A DNA stretch of 41,664 nucleotides from Xanthobacteraceae bacterium (GCA_029266425.1 JAQSWY010000037.1:1-41664), one strand, 5' to 3'. Positions 33,086 through 41,546 are shown, numbered from the stretch's first letter. Translations and numbers: made by a program. Notes: generated from the sequence alone by a model not told the origin.

Positions 33086-33478
33086 ATGACCGAGTGCTAT
33101 TGCACCTTGCTGCGAACCGCCGCGCGAAAAGCGACGAGTCTCTACGACGACGCGCTGGCGCCGCTCGGCATCAATATCGCGCAGTTCAGCCTGCTGCGGC
33201 GGATCGCGCGCCATGCGCCGATCTCGCTGACCGAGCTCGGCAAGCTGTGCGAGCTCGACCGCTCCACGGTCGGACGCAACACCAAGCTCCTGGAACGCAT
33301 GGGGCTGGTGAAGACTGTGCCGAGCCGCGACCAGCGGGAAGCGACCTTGATGCTGACCGAGCAGGGGAACGGCGTCCTGCGCGACGGCGCAGCTTTGTGG
33401 GAACAGGCGCAGGTCGCGATCGAGGCTGCGCTCGGTATCGACGCGCAGCGCCTGAAAGCGCTGCTCCAGACCCTGTGA
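33086..33478 (+). CDS. MarR-family transcriptional regulator
   Basis: This 130-residue winged-helix regulator has ISLTELGKLCELDRSTVGRNTKLLERMGLV as its DNA-binding region and PSRDQREATLMLTEQG as the wing. Two cysteines lie at the N-terminus (MTECYCTLLR), which could make it redox-sensitive. I start at the ATG at 33086. The frame extends upstream to 32954, but that part lies in a repeat. No ribosome-binding site is visible, which fits a leaderless transcript from the promoter just upstream. The tautomerase gene 53 bases downstream may be its target. Confidence 0.85.
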   Translation: MTECYCTLLRTAARKATSLYDDALAPLGINIAQFSLLRRIARHAPISLTELGKLCELDRSTVGRNTKLLERMGLVKTVPSRDQREATLMLTEQGNGVLRDGAALWEQAQVAIEAALGIDAQRLKALLQTL

Positions 33479-33531
33479 TCTGATCCGGCCGGGCCCCCGC
33501 GCCGCGTGACATTGGACAGGAGGAGCATGAC

Positions 33532-33912
33532 ATGCCGCTCGCCCGCATCGACTTGCCGGCCACCGCCTCCATCGATTATGGCCGCGCCGTCGCCGACGTC
33601 GTCTATGAGGCCATGCTCGGGACGCTGAACGCGCCCAGGGACGACCGCTTCCAGATCGTCTCGCGCCGCTCGCCGGACGAGCTCATCATCGACCCGTCCT
33701 ATCTCGGCATAGCGCGTAGCGCGGAAGCCCTGATCATACAGCTCACGCTGAACGAGGGACGCACCGTCGCAATGAAGCAGGCCTTCTACAAGGCGGTCGC
33801 CGACGGCTTGCACGAACGCGTCGGCCTCCGCCGCGAAGACGTCGTCATCAGCCTAGTCGAGGTGAAGAAGGAGAACTGGTCCTTCGGCAACGGCATCGCG
33901 CAATATGCGTGA
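33532..33912 (+). CDS. Tautomerase-superfamily protein
   Basis: This 126-residue protein begins MPLARIDL, so after removal of Met it has the N-terminal catalytic proline typical of 4-oxalocrotonate tautomerase, MIF and malonate semialdehyde decarboxylase relatives. The length and the C-terminal VVISLVEVKKENWSFGNGIAQ match the longer Tautomerase_2-like group. The AGGAGG ribosome-binding site is strong. The substrate is unknown. It is preceded by the MarR gene and probably cotranscribed with it. Confidence 0.85.
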   Translation: MPLARIDLPATASIDYGRAVADVVYEAMLGTLNAPRDDRFQIVSRRSPDELIIDPSYLGIARSAEALIIQLTLNEGRTVAMKQAFYKAVADGLHERVGLRREDVVISLVEVKKENWSFGNGIAQYA

Positions 33913-33917
33913 GGCCA

Positions 33918-33957
33918 CCTCATCCTGAGGTGCCGCCACAGGCGGCCTCGAAGGATG
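33918..33957. repeat. Dispersed repeat family A, copy 2
   Basis: The copy begins CCTCATCCTGAGGTGCCGCC and continues to CCTCGAAGGATG, with a GCCGCC/GGCGGC hairpin (33932-33946). It follows the tautomerase stop by a few bases, in a position where it could protect the 3' end of the mRNA. Confidence 0.65.
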
Positions 33958-33985
33958 CTGGAGCAGAGGACCGCCCCTCTCCATT

Positions 33986-34070
33986 CGTCATGGCCGGCCT
34001 TTTCCCGGCCATCTCGGCCTCTGATGCACTGTCGGGAATCGAGATCCCCGGCACAAGGCCGGGGATGACG
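33986..34070. repeat. Dispersed repeat family B, copy 1 (CGTCATGGCCGG type)
   Basis: CGTCATGGCCGG opens a hairpin arm that closes CCCGGCCAT by 34012. A second hairpin, CCCCGG/CCGGGG, ends GGGGATGACG at 34070, so the ends form an outer inverted repeat. Related copies occur at 35881-35964 and 41463-41546. It separates the tautomerase from the end of the convergent GntR gene. Confidence 0.65.
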
Positions 34071-34104
34071 GTCCCAACTACAGAATTCGGGTCACCTCTG
34101 AGTC

Positions 34105-34797
34105 CTAGCCTCTTTCCCCCGCCACCTCGCGCTCGGCGCGGGTGCGCTCCAGGAAGGTGATCAGCGAGGCGCTGGCGCCGAGAATGTGGTCGCGGGTGAG
34201 CTCCGCCGCCTTCTCGGCGTCGCGCGCGATGCAGGCCTGCAGGATGCCTTCATGCTCGCGCCGGGCGCGCGCCATGCCGTCGGTCAGCACCAGCTGCGCG
34301 CGCAGATACCGGTCGACCCGATCGAGCGCGGCCCGGATGGTCAAGAGATAATAGGGTCGCTCCGCCGCCTCATAGAGGCTGTAGTGGAAGCTGCGATTGA
34401 GCTCGCCCCAATGCGAGGAATCCGTCTCGGTGGCGAAGGCGCCGGCATAGCGCTTGGCATTCTCCAGCGCCTCCTCCGACATGCGCTGCACCGAATAGCG
34501 CAGCACTTCCGGCTCCAGGAGCGCGCGGAACTCGAAGATCTCGCGGATCTCCTCGGTCGACAGCGTGGTGACGACGGCGCCGCGATAGCGCTGGGTCGAG
34601 ACCAGCCCCTGCTCTTCGAGCCGGGTCAGCGCCTCGCGCACCGGAATGCGGCTGACATTGAACATGCGGGCGATGTGGTCCTGCCGCAGCACCTGGCCCT
34701 CGGTCACGTCGCCCCGGGCGATCGCCTCGCGCAGGGATTCGAAGATCACGTCGGATGCCGACGCCATCTGCGCGATGTCCGTAACCTTCAGCTTCAC
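34105..34797 (-). CDS. GntR-family regulator with FCD domain (likely HypR)
   Basis: This 230-residue regulator has an N-terminal winged helix (about 12-80: MFNVSRIPVREALTRLEEQGLV) and an all-helical FCD ligand domain (about 90-220) with the acidic and histidine residues that bind metal or ligand (ELNRSFHYSLYEAAERPYY, REHEGILQACIARD). It starts at a GTG at 34797 with GGGAG nine bases upstream. It is divergent from an amino-acid importer and hydroxyproline genes, as HypR is in Sinorhizobium. It probably represses the operon until hydroxyproline is present. Confidence 0.88.
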   Translation of the reverse strand: MKLKVTDIAQMASASDVIFESLREAIARGDVTEGQVLRQDHIARMFNVSRIPVREALTRLEEQGLVSTQRYRGAVVTTLSTEEIREIFEFRALLEPEVLRYSVQRMSEEALENAKRYAGAFATETDSSHWGELNRSFHYSLYEAAERPYYLLTIRAALDRVDRYLRAQLVLTDGMARARREHEGILQACIARDAEKAAELTRDHILGASASLITFLERTRAEREVAGERG

Positions 34798-34947
34798 GTC
34801 GCCCGTCTCCCGGAACTCTGCCGTCGCGGCGGCGGCCCTGATTCGCTCACCGCCGATCTATCACACGGCCCGCATTTCCAACGCCCGCACACCAGTGGCG
34901 ACCGGCGAGGCGAAAAGCGCTGCCGCGCCGAAAAAGGATATTGCAAA

Positions 34948-34957
34948 TTGGATCCAA
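34948..34957. promoter_or_regulatory. Candidate operator of the GntR/FCD regulator
   Basis: TTGGATCCAA is a perfect 10-bp palindrome in the AT-richer part of the 254-base divergent region 34798-35051. Palindromes of this size are typical of FCD-type GntR regulators. It lies about 95 bases upstream of the binding-protein gene. Nothing else is clear in the region. Confidence 0.5.
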
Positions 34958-35051
34958 AAAACAGATGCTCCTTCGCGTCGCCGGATGGCGTCCAATTGAA
35001 CAGCGCCGACGACTGCTCAGAAAATAAACCTTCCTCCAGAGGAGAGCCGCT

Positions 35052-35867
35052 ATGGCTAAGGGATTCGGCGTTCTCGCCGCCGCGGTATTGACGCTTGCGG
35101 CCGCGATGCCCGCGCACGCGGACAAGCTCGATGACATCATCGCTTCCGGCACGCTGCGCTGCGCCGTGGTGCTGGACTTCCCGCCCATGGGTTCGCGCGA
35201 TGCCAGCAACAACCCGATCGGCTTCGACGTCGATTACTGCAACGACCTCGCCAAGGTGCTCGGCGTGAAGGCCGAGATCGTCGAGACCCCGTTCCCGGAT
35301 CGCATTCCGGCGCTGGTTTCCGGCCGTGTCGATATCGGCGTCGCCTCCACCTCCGACACGCTGGAGCGCGCCAAGACCGCCGGCTTCACCATCCCCTATT
35401 TCGCCTTCAAGATGGTCGTCCTCACCAAGGAAGGCCTCGGCCTCGACACCTATGACAAGCTGAAGGGCCGCAAGACCGGCTCGGTCTCCGGCACCTTCGA
35501 GGCCTTGGCGCTGGAGAAGGACGTGAAGGCGTGGGGCGCCGGCACCACCTTCCGCGGCTATCAGACCCAGGCCGACGTGTTCCTGGCGCTCGCCCAGGGC
35601 CAGATCGAGGCGACCGTGGTCACCTCCACCGTCGCCGCCGCGATCGTGAAGGAAGGCAAGTACAAGGGCCTCGTCATGACCGGCGATGCGCCCTACGACA
35701 TCGACTATGTCGCGCTGATTGCGCTGCGGCAGGACCAGGGCCTGATCAACTACCTGAACCTGTTCATCAATCAGCAGGTCCGCACCGGCCGCTACAAGGC
35801 GCTCTACGAGAAGTGGGTCGGCCTCGGCGAGCCGCCGAACCTGACCGTCCCGGGCGTATATCGCTGA
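35052..35867 (+). CDS. Periplasmic amino-acid-binding protein (family 3)
   Basis: This 271-residue protein has a Sec signal peptide (first 23 residues, ending MPAHA) and the two-lobed family-3 fold. GTLRCAVVLDFPPMGSRD opens lobe one, and RIPALVSGRVDIGVAST and TGSVSGTFEALALEKD follow in the usual order. GAGGAG lies eight bases before the ATG at 35052. It is the first gene of the putative hydroxyproline operon and presumably captures hydroxyproline or a related imino acid. A palindromic repeat separates it from the permeases, which could favour higher expression of this component. Confidence 0.9.
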   Translation: MAKGFGVLAAAVLTLAAAMPAHADKLDDIIASGTLRCAVVLDFPPMGSRDASNNPIGFDVDYCNDLAKVLGVKAEIVETPFPDRIPALVSGRVDIGVASTSDTLERAKTAGFTIPYFAFKMVVLTKEGLGLDTYDKLKGRKTGSVSGTFEALALEKDVKAWGAGTTFRGYQTQADVFLALAQGQIEATVVTSTVAAAIVKEGKYKGLVMTGDAPYDIDYVALIALRQDQGLINYLNLFINQQVRTGRYKALYEKWVGLGEPPNLTVPGVYR

Positions 35868-35880
35868 GCCGAAAAAAGGA

Positions 35881-35964
35881 CGTCATGCCCGGCTTGTCCC
35901 GGGCATCCACGGTCGCAAACTCGATCGGAAGGCCGTCGATGGCCGGGCAAGCCCGGCCATGACG
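35881..35964. repeat. Dispersed repeat family B, copy 2, between binding protein and permeases
   Basis: CGTCATGCCCGG...CCCGGGCAT (35881-35906) and ATGGCCGGGC...GGCCATGACG (35939-35964) are each hairpins and together form a long inverted repeat. The element fills most of the 134-base gap within the operon. Confidence 0.7.
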
Positions 35965-36001
35965 ATTGAACTCCCGTTGATCCGCCGAGCAAGCACGCGC
36001 G

Positions 36002-36664
36002 ATGAACTACACCTTCCATTGGCTGCCGGCGTTCCGGGCCTTGCCGGACATGCTGTGGGGCGCGCTGGTGACGCTCGAGGTCGCAGTGCTCTCCATGGTG
36101 CTCGGCGTGTTCTTCGCCGTGCTGCTGGCGCTGGCAGGCCGGTCCGAATACCGGGCGCTGCGCGCGATTGCGACAAGCTGGGTCGAGCTCGCCCGCAACA
36201 CCCCGGCGCTGTTCCAGATTTACATGGCCTATTTCGGCCTCGGCTCGTTCGGCATCCACCTCGACAGCTTCCCGGCGCTGCTTGCCGGCATCACCTTCAA
36301 CAATGCCGGCTACCTTGCCGAGACCTTCCGCGGCGGCCTGCGCGCGGTGCCGGACACCCAGATCCGCGCGGCCCGCTCGCTCGGCATGGGACCGATCCAG
36401 GCCTTCCGCCTCATCGTCATGCCGCAGCTGTTCCGCGTCGTCTTCTATCCGATGACCAACCAGATGGTGTGGGCGATCCTGATGACCTCGCTCGGGGTCG
36501 TCGTCGGGCTGAACAACGACCTCACCGGCGTGACCCAGGAGCTGAACGTCCGCTCCTTCCGCACCTTCGAGTATTTCGCCCTCGCCGCGGTGATTTATTA
36601 CCTGATCGCCAAGCTCGTCACCTTGTCGGCTCGCCTGATGGCGTGGCGGCTGTTCCGTTATTGA
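36002..36664 (+). CDS. Polar amino-acid ABC permease (HisM/HisQ type)
   Basis: This 220-residue permease has about five hydrophobic segments and the family motif FRGGLRAVPDTQIRAARSLGMGPIQAFRLIVMPQ, the EAA-type loop that meets the ATPase. It is the first of two permeases that form the membrane pore. It starts 37 bases after the repeat at 35881-35964, with a weak ribosome-binding site. Confidence 0.9.
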   Translation: MNYTFHWLPAFRALPDMLWGALVTLEVAVLSMVLGVFFAVLLALAGRSEYRALRAIATSWVELARNTPALFQIYMAYFGLGSFGIHLDSFPALLAGITFNNAGYLAETFRGGLRAVPDTQIRAARSLGMGPIQAFRLIVMPQLFRVVFYPMTNQMVWAILMTSLGVVVGLNNDLTGVTQELNVRSFRTFEYFALAAVIYYLIAKLVTLSARLMAWRLFRY

Positions 36665-36677
36665 GGAGGACAGACCG

Positions 36678-37343
36678 ATGTTCTCCTCGCTGATCGAGAC
36701 CTCCTTCTCGCTGAACGACCTCTGGTTCATGCTGAAGGGCGCCGGCATGACGCTCGCCGTCACCTTCTGGGCGGTGCTGGCCGGCACGCTGCTCGGCGTC
36801 GGCTTCGGCGTCGTCCGCGCCACCTCGCCCTGGTGGGTCAATGCGCCGATCGGCTTCGTGCTCGACATCTTCCGCTCGGTGCCGCTGCTGATCCAGCTGG
36901 TGCTGGCCAACGCCTTCAAGTCGATCATCGGGCTGAACTGGTCGCCCTTCACCGTCGGCTGCGTGGTGCTGGCGCTCTATATGTCGGCCTATTGCACCGA
37001 GATCGTGCGCGCCGGCTTCCTCGCCGTGCCGACCGTGACCCGGCGTGCCGCCCGCTCGCTGGGCCTCAGCTACCGGCAGGACCTGACCGAGATCGTCTTC
37101 CCGATCGCGCTGCGCGTCGCCTTGCCGAGCTGGATCGGCCTGACGCTCGGCGTGATGAAGGACACCGCCATGGTGTGGTGGATTGGCATCGTGGAATTGC
37201 TGCGCTCCTCGCAGGTGATCGTCACCCGCATCCAGGAGCCGCTGCTCGTGCTGTCTATCGCCGGGCTGATCTATTTCCTGATGAGCTTCCCCATTGCCCG
37301 CCTCGGCGCGCGGCTCGAGAAGCGCTGGCGCGAGAACGACTGA
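36678..37343 (+). CDS. Polar amino-acid ABC permease (second subunit)
   Basis: This 221-residue permease resembles the previous one and has the same loop, RAGFLAVPTVTRRAARSLGLSYRQDLTEIVFPIALR. About five hydrophobic segments are seen. A GAGGA ribosome-binding site lies before the ATG, and the gene follows its partner by 13 bases. The two form a heterodimeric channel with the ATPase at 37354. Confidence 0.9.
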   Translation: MFSSLIETSFSLNDLWFMLKGAGMTLAVTFWAVLAGTLLGVGFGVVRATSPWWVNAPIGFVLDIFRSVPLLIQLVLANAFKSIIGLNWSPFTVGCVVLALYMSAYCTEIVRAGFLAVPTVTRRAARSLGLSYRQDLTEIVFPIALRVALPSWIGLTLGVMKDTAMVWWIGIVELLRSSQVIVTRIQEPLLVLSIAGLIYFLMSFPIARLGARLEKRWREND

Positions 37344-37353
37344 GAAGAGACGC

Positions 37354-38079
37354 ATGTCGATCGAGATCAACGACGTCCACAAATCGTTCGGTTCCCTCGA
37401 AGTGATCAAGGGCGTGACCATGACCGTCGAGAAGCGCGAAGTGGTCTCCGTCATCGGCGGCTCGGGCTCGGGCAAGTCGACCCTGCTGATGTGCATCAAC
37501 GGCCTGGAGCCGATCAATGCCGGCCGCATCCTGGTCGACGGCACCGACGTCCATGCCCGGAGCACCGATCTCAACAAGCTGCGCCGCAAGATCGGCATCG
37601 TCTTCCAGCAATGGAACGCCTTTCCGCATCTCACCGTGCTGGAGAACGTCATGCTCGCCCCGCGCAAGGTGCTGGGCAAGAGCCGGGCGGAGGCGGAAGC
37701 CATCGCCGTCGCGAAGCTCACCCATGTCGGCCTTGCCGAGAAGCTGAAGGTCTATCCCTCCAGGCTCTCCGGCGGCCAGCAGCAGCGCATGGCGATCGCC
37801 CGGGCGCTTGCCATGTCGCCGGACTATATGCTGTTCGACGAGGTGACCTCGGCGCTCGATCCGCAGCTCGTCGGCGAGGTGCTCGACACCATGCGCCTGC
37901 TCTCCTCCGAGGGCATGACCATGATCGTCGTCACCCACGAGATCGCCTTCGCCCGCGAGGTGTCGAACCGCGTCGCCTTCTTCCATAAGGGCAAGATCCA
38001 CGAGATCGGCCCGCCGTCACAGGTGATCGGCAATCCGCAGCAGCCGGAAACCGTCGCCTTCCTCAAATCCGTCCTCTGA
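37354..38079 (+). CDS. Polar amino-acid ABC importer ATPase (GlnQ/HisP type)
   Basis: This 241-residue ATPase has Walker A (GGSGSGKST), Q-loop VFQQWNAFPHLTVLENV, signature LSGGQQQRM, Walker B LFDEVTSALDPQL and switch histidine in VVTHEIAFAREV. The Walker B region reads DEVTSALD, where DEPTSALD is usual; this is seen in other amino-acid importers. It starts at the ATG at 37354, ten bases after the permease; the upstream extension of the frame is inside that permease. Confidence 0.92.
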   Translation: MSIEINDVHKSFGSLEVIKGVTMTVEKREVVSVIGGSGSGKSTLLMCINGLEPINAGRILVDGTDVHARSTDLNKLRRKIGIVFQQWNAFPHLTVLENVMLAPRKVLGKSRAEAEAIAVAKLTHVGLAEKLKVYPSRLSGGQQQRMAIARALAMSPDYMLFDEVTSALDPQLVGEVLDTMRLLSSEGMTMIVVTHEIAFAREVSNRVAFFHKGKIHEIGPPSQVIGNPQQPETVAFLKSVL

Positions 38080-38124
38080 CCTCACGTCACGCCCAAGCGG
38101 CAACGCTCAAAAAGGAGAAGAACC

Positions 38125-39021
38125 ATGTGGACCGGTGTCCTTCCTGCCGTCACCGCCAAGTTCAAGGAAGACGATACGCTCGACCGCAAGGAGATGGAGC
38201 GTTGCTTCGCCTTCCAGATCGAGGCCGGCGTCGACGGGCTCATCGTCAATGGCTCGCTGGGCGAGGGCCCGATGCTCTCCCATGACGAGCGGCTCGAGGT
38301 GCTGAACATCGCCCGCGGCGTCGCCGGCAAGAAGCCGGTGCTGATGACCATCGCCGATTCCGCCACCCGCGACTGCGCCGAGCTCGGCCGACGCGCCGCC
38401 AAGGCCGGCGCCGATGGCCTGATGGTGGTGCCGAGCCTCGTCTACCACACCAATCCCAAGGAGACCGTGGCGACGCTGCGCGCCGTGGCCGAGGCCGCCG
38501 ACCTGCCGGTGATGATCTATTCCAACCGCCTCGCCTACCGCGTCGACGTCACCGTCGATGTGATGGAGGAGCTCGCCTCCGACACGCGCTTCGTCGCGGT
38601 CAAGGAATCCTCCGACGACATCCGCCGCACGCTGGAGATCTTCCATCGCCTCGGCGACCGCTACGATGTCTTCACCGGCGTCGACAACCTCGCCTTCGAG
38701 GCGCTCACCGTCGGCGCGGTCGGCTGGGTGGCCGGCCTCGTCGTCGCCTTCCCGCACGAGACGGTCGCGATCTACCAGCTGATCAAGGCCAAGCGCTATG
38801 ACGAGGCGCTCGCCATCTATCGCTGGTTCCGCCCGCTGCTCGACCTCGATGTGTCGACCTATCTGGTGCAGAACCTGAAGCTGGTCGAAGCCATGGTGAT
38901 CGGCACCACCGAGCGCGTGCGCGCCCCGCGCCTGCCGCTGGAAGGCGAGCAGCGCGCCAAGGTCGAGCGCATCGTCCGCGAGTCCCTCGCCACCCGACCG
39001 ACGCTAGCCAAGGCGGCGTGA
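38125..39021 (+). CDS. DapA-family lyase/deaminase, candidate pyrroline-4-hydroxy-2-carboxylate deaminase
   Basis: This 298-residue protein has the (beta/alpha)8 fold of dihydrodipicolinate synthase. The Schiff-base lysine is Lys160 (FVAVKESSDD) and the helper tyrosine is Tyr132 (VMIYSNRLAY). In hydroxyproline degradation, HypD of this family converts 1-pyrroline-4-hydroxy-2-carboxylate to alpha-ketoglutarate semialdehyde with loss of ammonia. The epimerase, FAD oxidase and importer around it support that role over lysine synthesis. An AAGGAG ribosome-binding site is present. The matching semialdehyde dehydrogenase is not in the window and may lie downstream. Confidence 0.85.
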   Translation: MWTGVLPAVTAKFKEDDTLDRKEMERCFAFQIEAGVDGLIVNGSLGEGPMLSHDERLEVLNIARGVAGKKPVLMTIADSATRDCAELGRRAAKAGADGLMVVPSLVYHTNPKETVATLRAVAEAADLPVMIYSNRLAYRVDVTVDVMEELASDTRFVAVKESSDDIRRTLEIFHRLGDRYDVFTGVDNLAFEALTVGAVGWVAGLVVAFPHETVAIYQLIKAKRYDEALAIYRWFRPLLDLDVSTYLVQNLKLVEAMVIGTTERVRAPRLPLEGEQRAKVERIVRESLATRPTLAKAA

Positions 39022-39029
39022 GGTTTCTT

Positions 39030-39141
39030 CCCTCTCCCGCTTGCGGGGGAGGGTGGCCCGCGAAGCAGGTCGGGAGGGGGAACTCGCCGGGCACTGCCGG
39101 AGCTTTCCCCTCCCCGACCCTCCCCCGCAAGTGGGAGAGGG
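39030..39141. repeat. Dispersed repeat family C: 25-bp inverted arms
   Basis: A 25-base arm (39030-39054, starting CCCTCTCCCGCTTGCGGG) is repeated inverted at 39117-39141 with one mismatch. The interior holds GGTCGGGAGGGGG and CCCCTCCCCGACC, which also pair. The whole could fold into one long hairpin between the DapA-family gene and the FAD oxidase gene. Confidence 0.7.
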
Positions 39142-39167
39142 AGCAGACACGCAGCCAGGACACGAAC

Positions 39168-40430
39168 TTGATCTCCACGCAGGACGAAATCGCCCAGGAC
39201 GAAATCGCCATCGTCGGGGCCGGCATCATCGGGCTCGCGGTGGCGTTCCATCTGCAGCGCGAGGGCCGCAATGTGAGGCTCGTCGAGCGCGGCGGCGTCG
39301 CGGAAGGCGCGAGCTACGGCAATGCCGGCGCCTTCGCCTTTTCCGACGTGCTGCCGCTCGCCTCGCCCGGCATGTTGCGCAAGGCCCCGAAATGGCTGCT
39401 CGACCCGCTCGGGCCGCTCTCCATTCCCCCCGGCTATCTGCCGTCGATCGCGCCATGGCTCATCCGCTTCTGGCGCGCCAGCCTCCCGGACCGCTACCGC
39501 GCCAGCATCGCCGCGCAGTGCGAATTGATGCGGCTGTCCTCGCGTTCCATGGAGAACATGGTCACCCGCGCCGGCCTCACGGAGCATGTGCGCCGCGACG
39601 GCAATCTCCAGCTCTATGAGAGCGACGCCGAGTTCCGCGCCTCGCTGCCGGGGTGGGAGGCGCGCGAGCAGGAAGGCATACCCTTCGAGCATGTGCGCGG
39701 CCCATGTCTTGCCGAACTCCAGCCCGGACTCTCGACGCGCTTCATCATCGGCAGCTTCACGCCGCACTGGCAGACGGTGAGCGATCCCTACCGTTTCGCG
39801 CTCGCCTTGTTCGACACGGTGATGGCGCAGGGTGCGCGCATCGTGCGCGGTGATGTCGCCGCGGTCACCCCGGCCGAGGGCGGCGTCGCGCTGCGCTTGA
39901 GCGACGGCACGTCGAGCAGGGCCAGCGCCGCGGTGATCGCCACCGGCGCCTGGTCGCGCTCGCTTGCCGAGCCGCTCGGCGATGCCATCCCGCTGGAAAC
40001 GGAGCGCGGCTACAACACCACGCTGCCGCCCGGCGCCTTCGAACTCCACCGCCAGCTGACCTTCGGCGGCCACGGCTTCGTCATCACCCCGCTCTCGACC
40101 GGCATCCGCGTCGGCGGCGCGGTCGAGCTTGGCGGGCTCAAGCGCCCGCCGAACTTTGCCCGCTCCGAGATCATGCTGAAGAAGGCCGCCGCCTTCCTGC
40201 CCGGCCTGAAGACCGAGGGGGGCAAGCAATGGATGGGCTTCCGTCCCTCATTGCCCGACACACTTCCCGTTATCGGCACTTCCAAGGCCTCGAACCGCAT
40301 CGTCTACGCCTTCGGCCACGGCCATTCCGGCCTGACCCAGAGCGCGGCGACGGCGCAGCTCGTCACCGATCTCCTCGCCGGCCGGCCATCCGAAATCTCG
40401 CTCGACCCGTTCCGGCCCGACCGCTTCTGA
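39168..40430 (+). CDS. DadA/HypO-like FAD-dependent D-amino-acid (hydroxyproline) oxidase
   Basis: This 420-residue flavoenzyme has the FAD-binding motif IVGAGIIGLAVAFHLQREG near residue 15 and a C-terminal GHGHSGLTQSAATAQLVTDL that closes the FAD site. The family includes D-amino-acid dehydrogenase DadA and D-hydroxyproline dehydrogenase HypO. Its likely job is to oxidise cis-4-hydroxy-D-proline, made by the epimerase next to it, to the pyrroline. I start at a TTG at 39168, with AGGA seven bases upstream. The same frame is open back to an ATG at 39018, but that part is a repeat. The N-terminus carries a perfect 15-bp tandem duplication (QDEIA twice). Confidence 0.86.
   Translation: MISTQDEIAQDEIAIVGAGIIGLAVAFHLQREGRNVRLVERGGVAEGASYGNAGAFAFSDVLPLASPGMLRKAPKWLLDPLGPLSIPPGYLPSIAPWLIRFWRASLPDRYRASIAAQCELMRLSSRSMENMVTRAGLTEHVRRDGNLQLYESDAEFRASLPGWEAREQEGIPFEHVRGPCLAELQPGLSTRFIIGSFTPHWQTVSDPYRFALALFDTVMAQGARIVRGDVAAVTPAEGGVALRLSDGTSSRASAAVIATGAWSRSLAEPLGDAIPLETERGYNTTLPPGAFELHRQLTFGGHGFVITPLSTGIRVGGAVELGGLKRPPNFARSEIMLKKAAAFLPGLKTEGGKQWMGFRPSLPDTLPVIGTSKASNRIVYAFGHGHSGLTQSAATAQLVTDLLAGRPSEISLDPFRPDRF
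39180..39209 (+). repeat. 15-bp perfect tandem duplication in the FAD oxidase N-terminus
   Basis: CAGGACGAAATCGCC occurs twice in a row (39180-39194 and 39195-39209), adding five residues before the FAD-binding strand and keeping the frame. It is probably a recent slippage event. Confidence 0.85.
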
Positions 40431-40447
40431 CACGTGAGAGTGCTCCC

Positions 40448-41449
40448 ATGGCGCGACACAGCTTCTTCTGCATAGACGGCCACACCTGCGGCAACCCGGT
40501 GCGCCTCGTCGCCGGCGGTGGACCGAACCTTTCCGGCGCCAACATGATCGAGAAGCGGGCGCACTTCCTCGCCGAGTATGACTGGATCCGCACCGGCCTC
40601 ATGTTCGAGCCGCGCGGCCACGACATGATGTCCGGCTCCATCCTCTATCCGCCGACCCGTTCGGATTGCGACGTCGCCATATTGTTCATCGAGACCTCGG
40701 GGTGCCTGCCGATGTGCGGGCACGGCACCATTGGCACCGTGACCATGGCGGTCGAGCACGGCCTCGTCACGCCGAAGACCCCGGGCACGCTGCGCCTCGA
40801 CACGCCCGCCGGCCTCGTCGTCGCGCAGTACAAGCAGGAAGGCCAGTATGTGGAGGAAGTCCGCATCACCAATGTGCCGGCCTTCGTGCATTCCCGCGGC
40901 CTCACCGTGCAATGCCCCGGCCTCGGCGAGATCACGGTCGATGTGTCCTATGGCGGCAACTTCTACGCCATCGTCGAGCCGCAGGAGCGTTACCGCGACA
41001 TGGCGGATTTCACCGCCGGTGAACTGATCGGCATGAGCGGTGCGCTGCGCCGCGCGCTCAACGAGAAATACGAGTTCGTGCACCCGGAAAAGCCGGAGAT
41101 ACGCGGCCTCTCGCACATATTGTGGACCGGCGCGCCGCAGCACCCGGACGCACACGCCCGCAATGCCGTGTTCTACGGCGACAAGGCGATCGACCGCTCG
41201 CCCTGCGGCACCGGTACCTCGGCGCGCATCGCCCATTGGGCGGCGAACGGCAAGCTCGAGGTCGGCGACGACTTCGTCCATGAGAGCATCATCGGCTCGC
41301 TGTTCAAGGGCCGTGTCGAGGCGGCGGCCAAGGTCGGTGACCATGACGCCGTCATCCCCTCGATCGGCGGCTGGGCCCGCATGACCGGCTACAACACCAT
41401 CTTCATCGACGACCGCGACCCCTTCGCACGCGGCTTCGTGGTGGTCTGA
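40448..41449 (+). CDS. 4-hydroxyproline 2-epimerase (proline racemase family)
   Basis: This 333-residue enzyme belongs to the proline racemase fold. Both catalytic cysteines are present: Cys90 in LPMCGHGT and Cys253 in SPCGTGTSA. Two cysteines indicate a racemase or epimerase; the dehydratases of the family have Thr in place of one. It should invert trans-4-hydroxy-L-proline to cis-4-hydroxy-D-proline, which the adjacent FAD oxidase uses. The ATG at 40448 lies 17 bases after the oxidase stop, so they are coupled. Proline racemase activity cannot be excluded, but the neighbours favour hydroxyproline. Confidence 0.9.
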   Translation: MARHSFFCIDGHTCGNPVRLVAGGGPNLSGANMIEKRAHFLAEYDWIRTGLMFEPRGHDMMSGSILYPPTRSDCDVAILFIETSGCLPMCGHGTIGTVTMAVEHGLVTPKTPGTLRLDTPAGLVVAQYKQEGQYVEEVRITNVPAFVHSRGLTVQCPGLGEITVDVSYGGNFYAIVEPQERYRDMADFTAGELIGMSGALRRALNEKYEFVHPEKPEIRGLSHILWTGAPQHPDAHARNAVFYGDKAIDRSPCGTGTSARIAHWAANGKLEVGDDFVHESIIGSLFKGRVEAAAKVGDHDAVIPSIGGWARMTGYNTIFIDDRDPFARGFVVV

Positions 41450-41462
41450 GTGCTTGGCTAGA

Positions 41463-41546
41463 CGTCATGGCCGGGCTTGTCCCGGCCATCCACGGACTCA
41501 TCCGACGCAAGGACGTCATCCGCGGGACAAACCCGGTGATGACGTC
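41463..41546. repeat. Dispersed repeat family B, copy 3
   Basis: CGTCATGGCCGGGC...CCCGGCCAT (41463-41489) is one hairpin. GACGTCATC...GATGACGTC (41512-41546) is a second inverted pair around GGGACAAACCC. It lies between the epimerase gene and the enolase-superfamily gene. Confidence 0.65.

Noticed and set aside
39018..39167. A 50-residue N-terminal extension of the FAD oxidase from an ATG at 39018
   Set aside because: The extension is translated from an inverted repeat and overlaps the end of the DapA-family gene. The TTG at 39168 has a proper ribosome-binding site and gives a normal family length.
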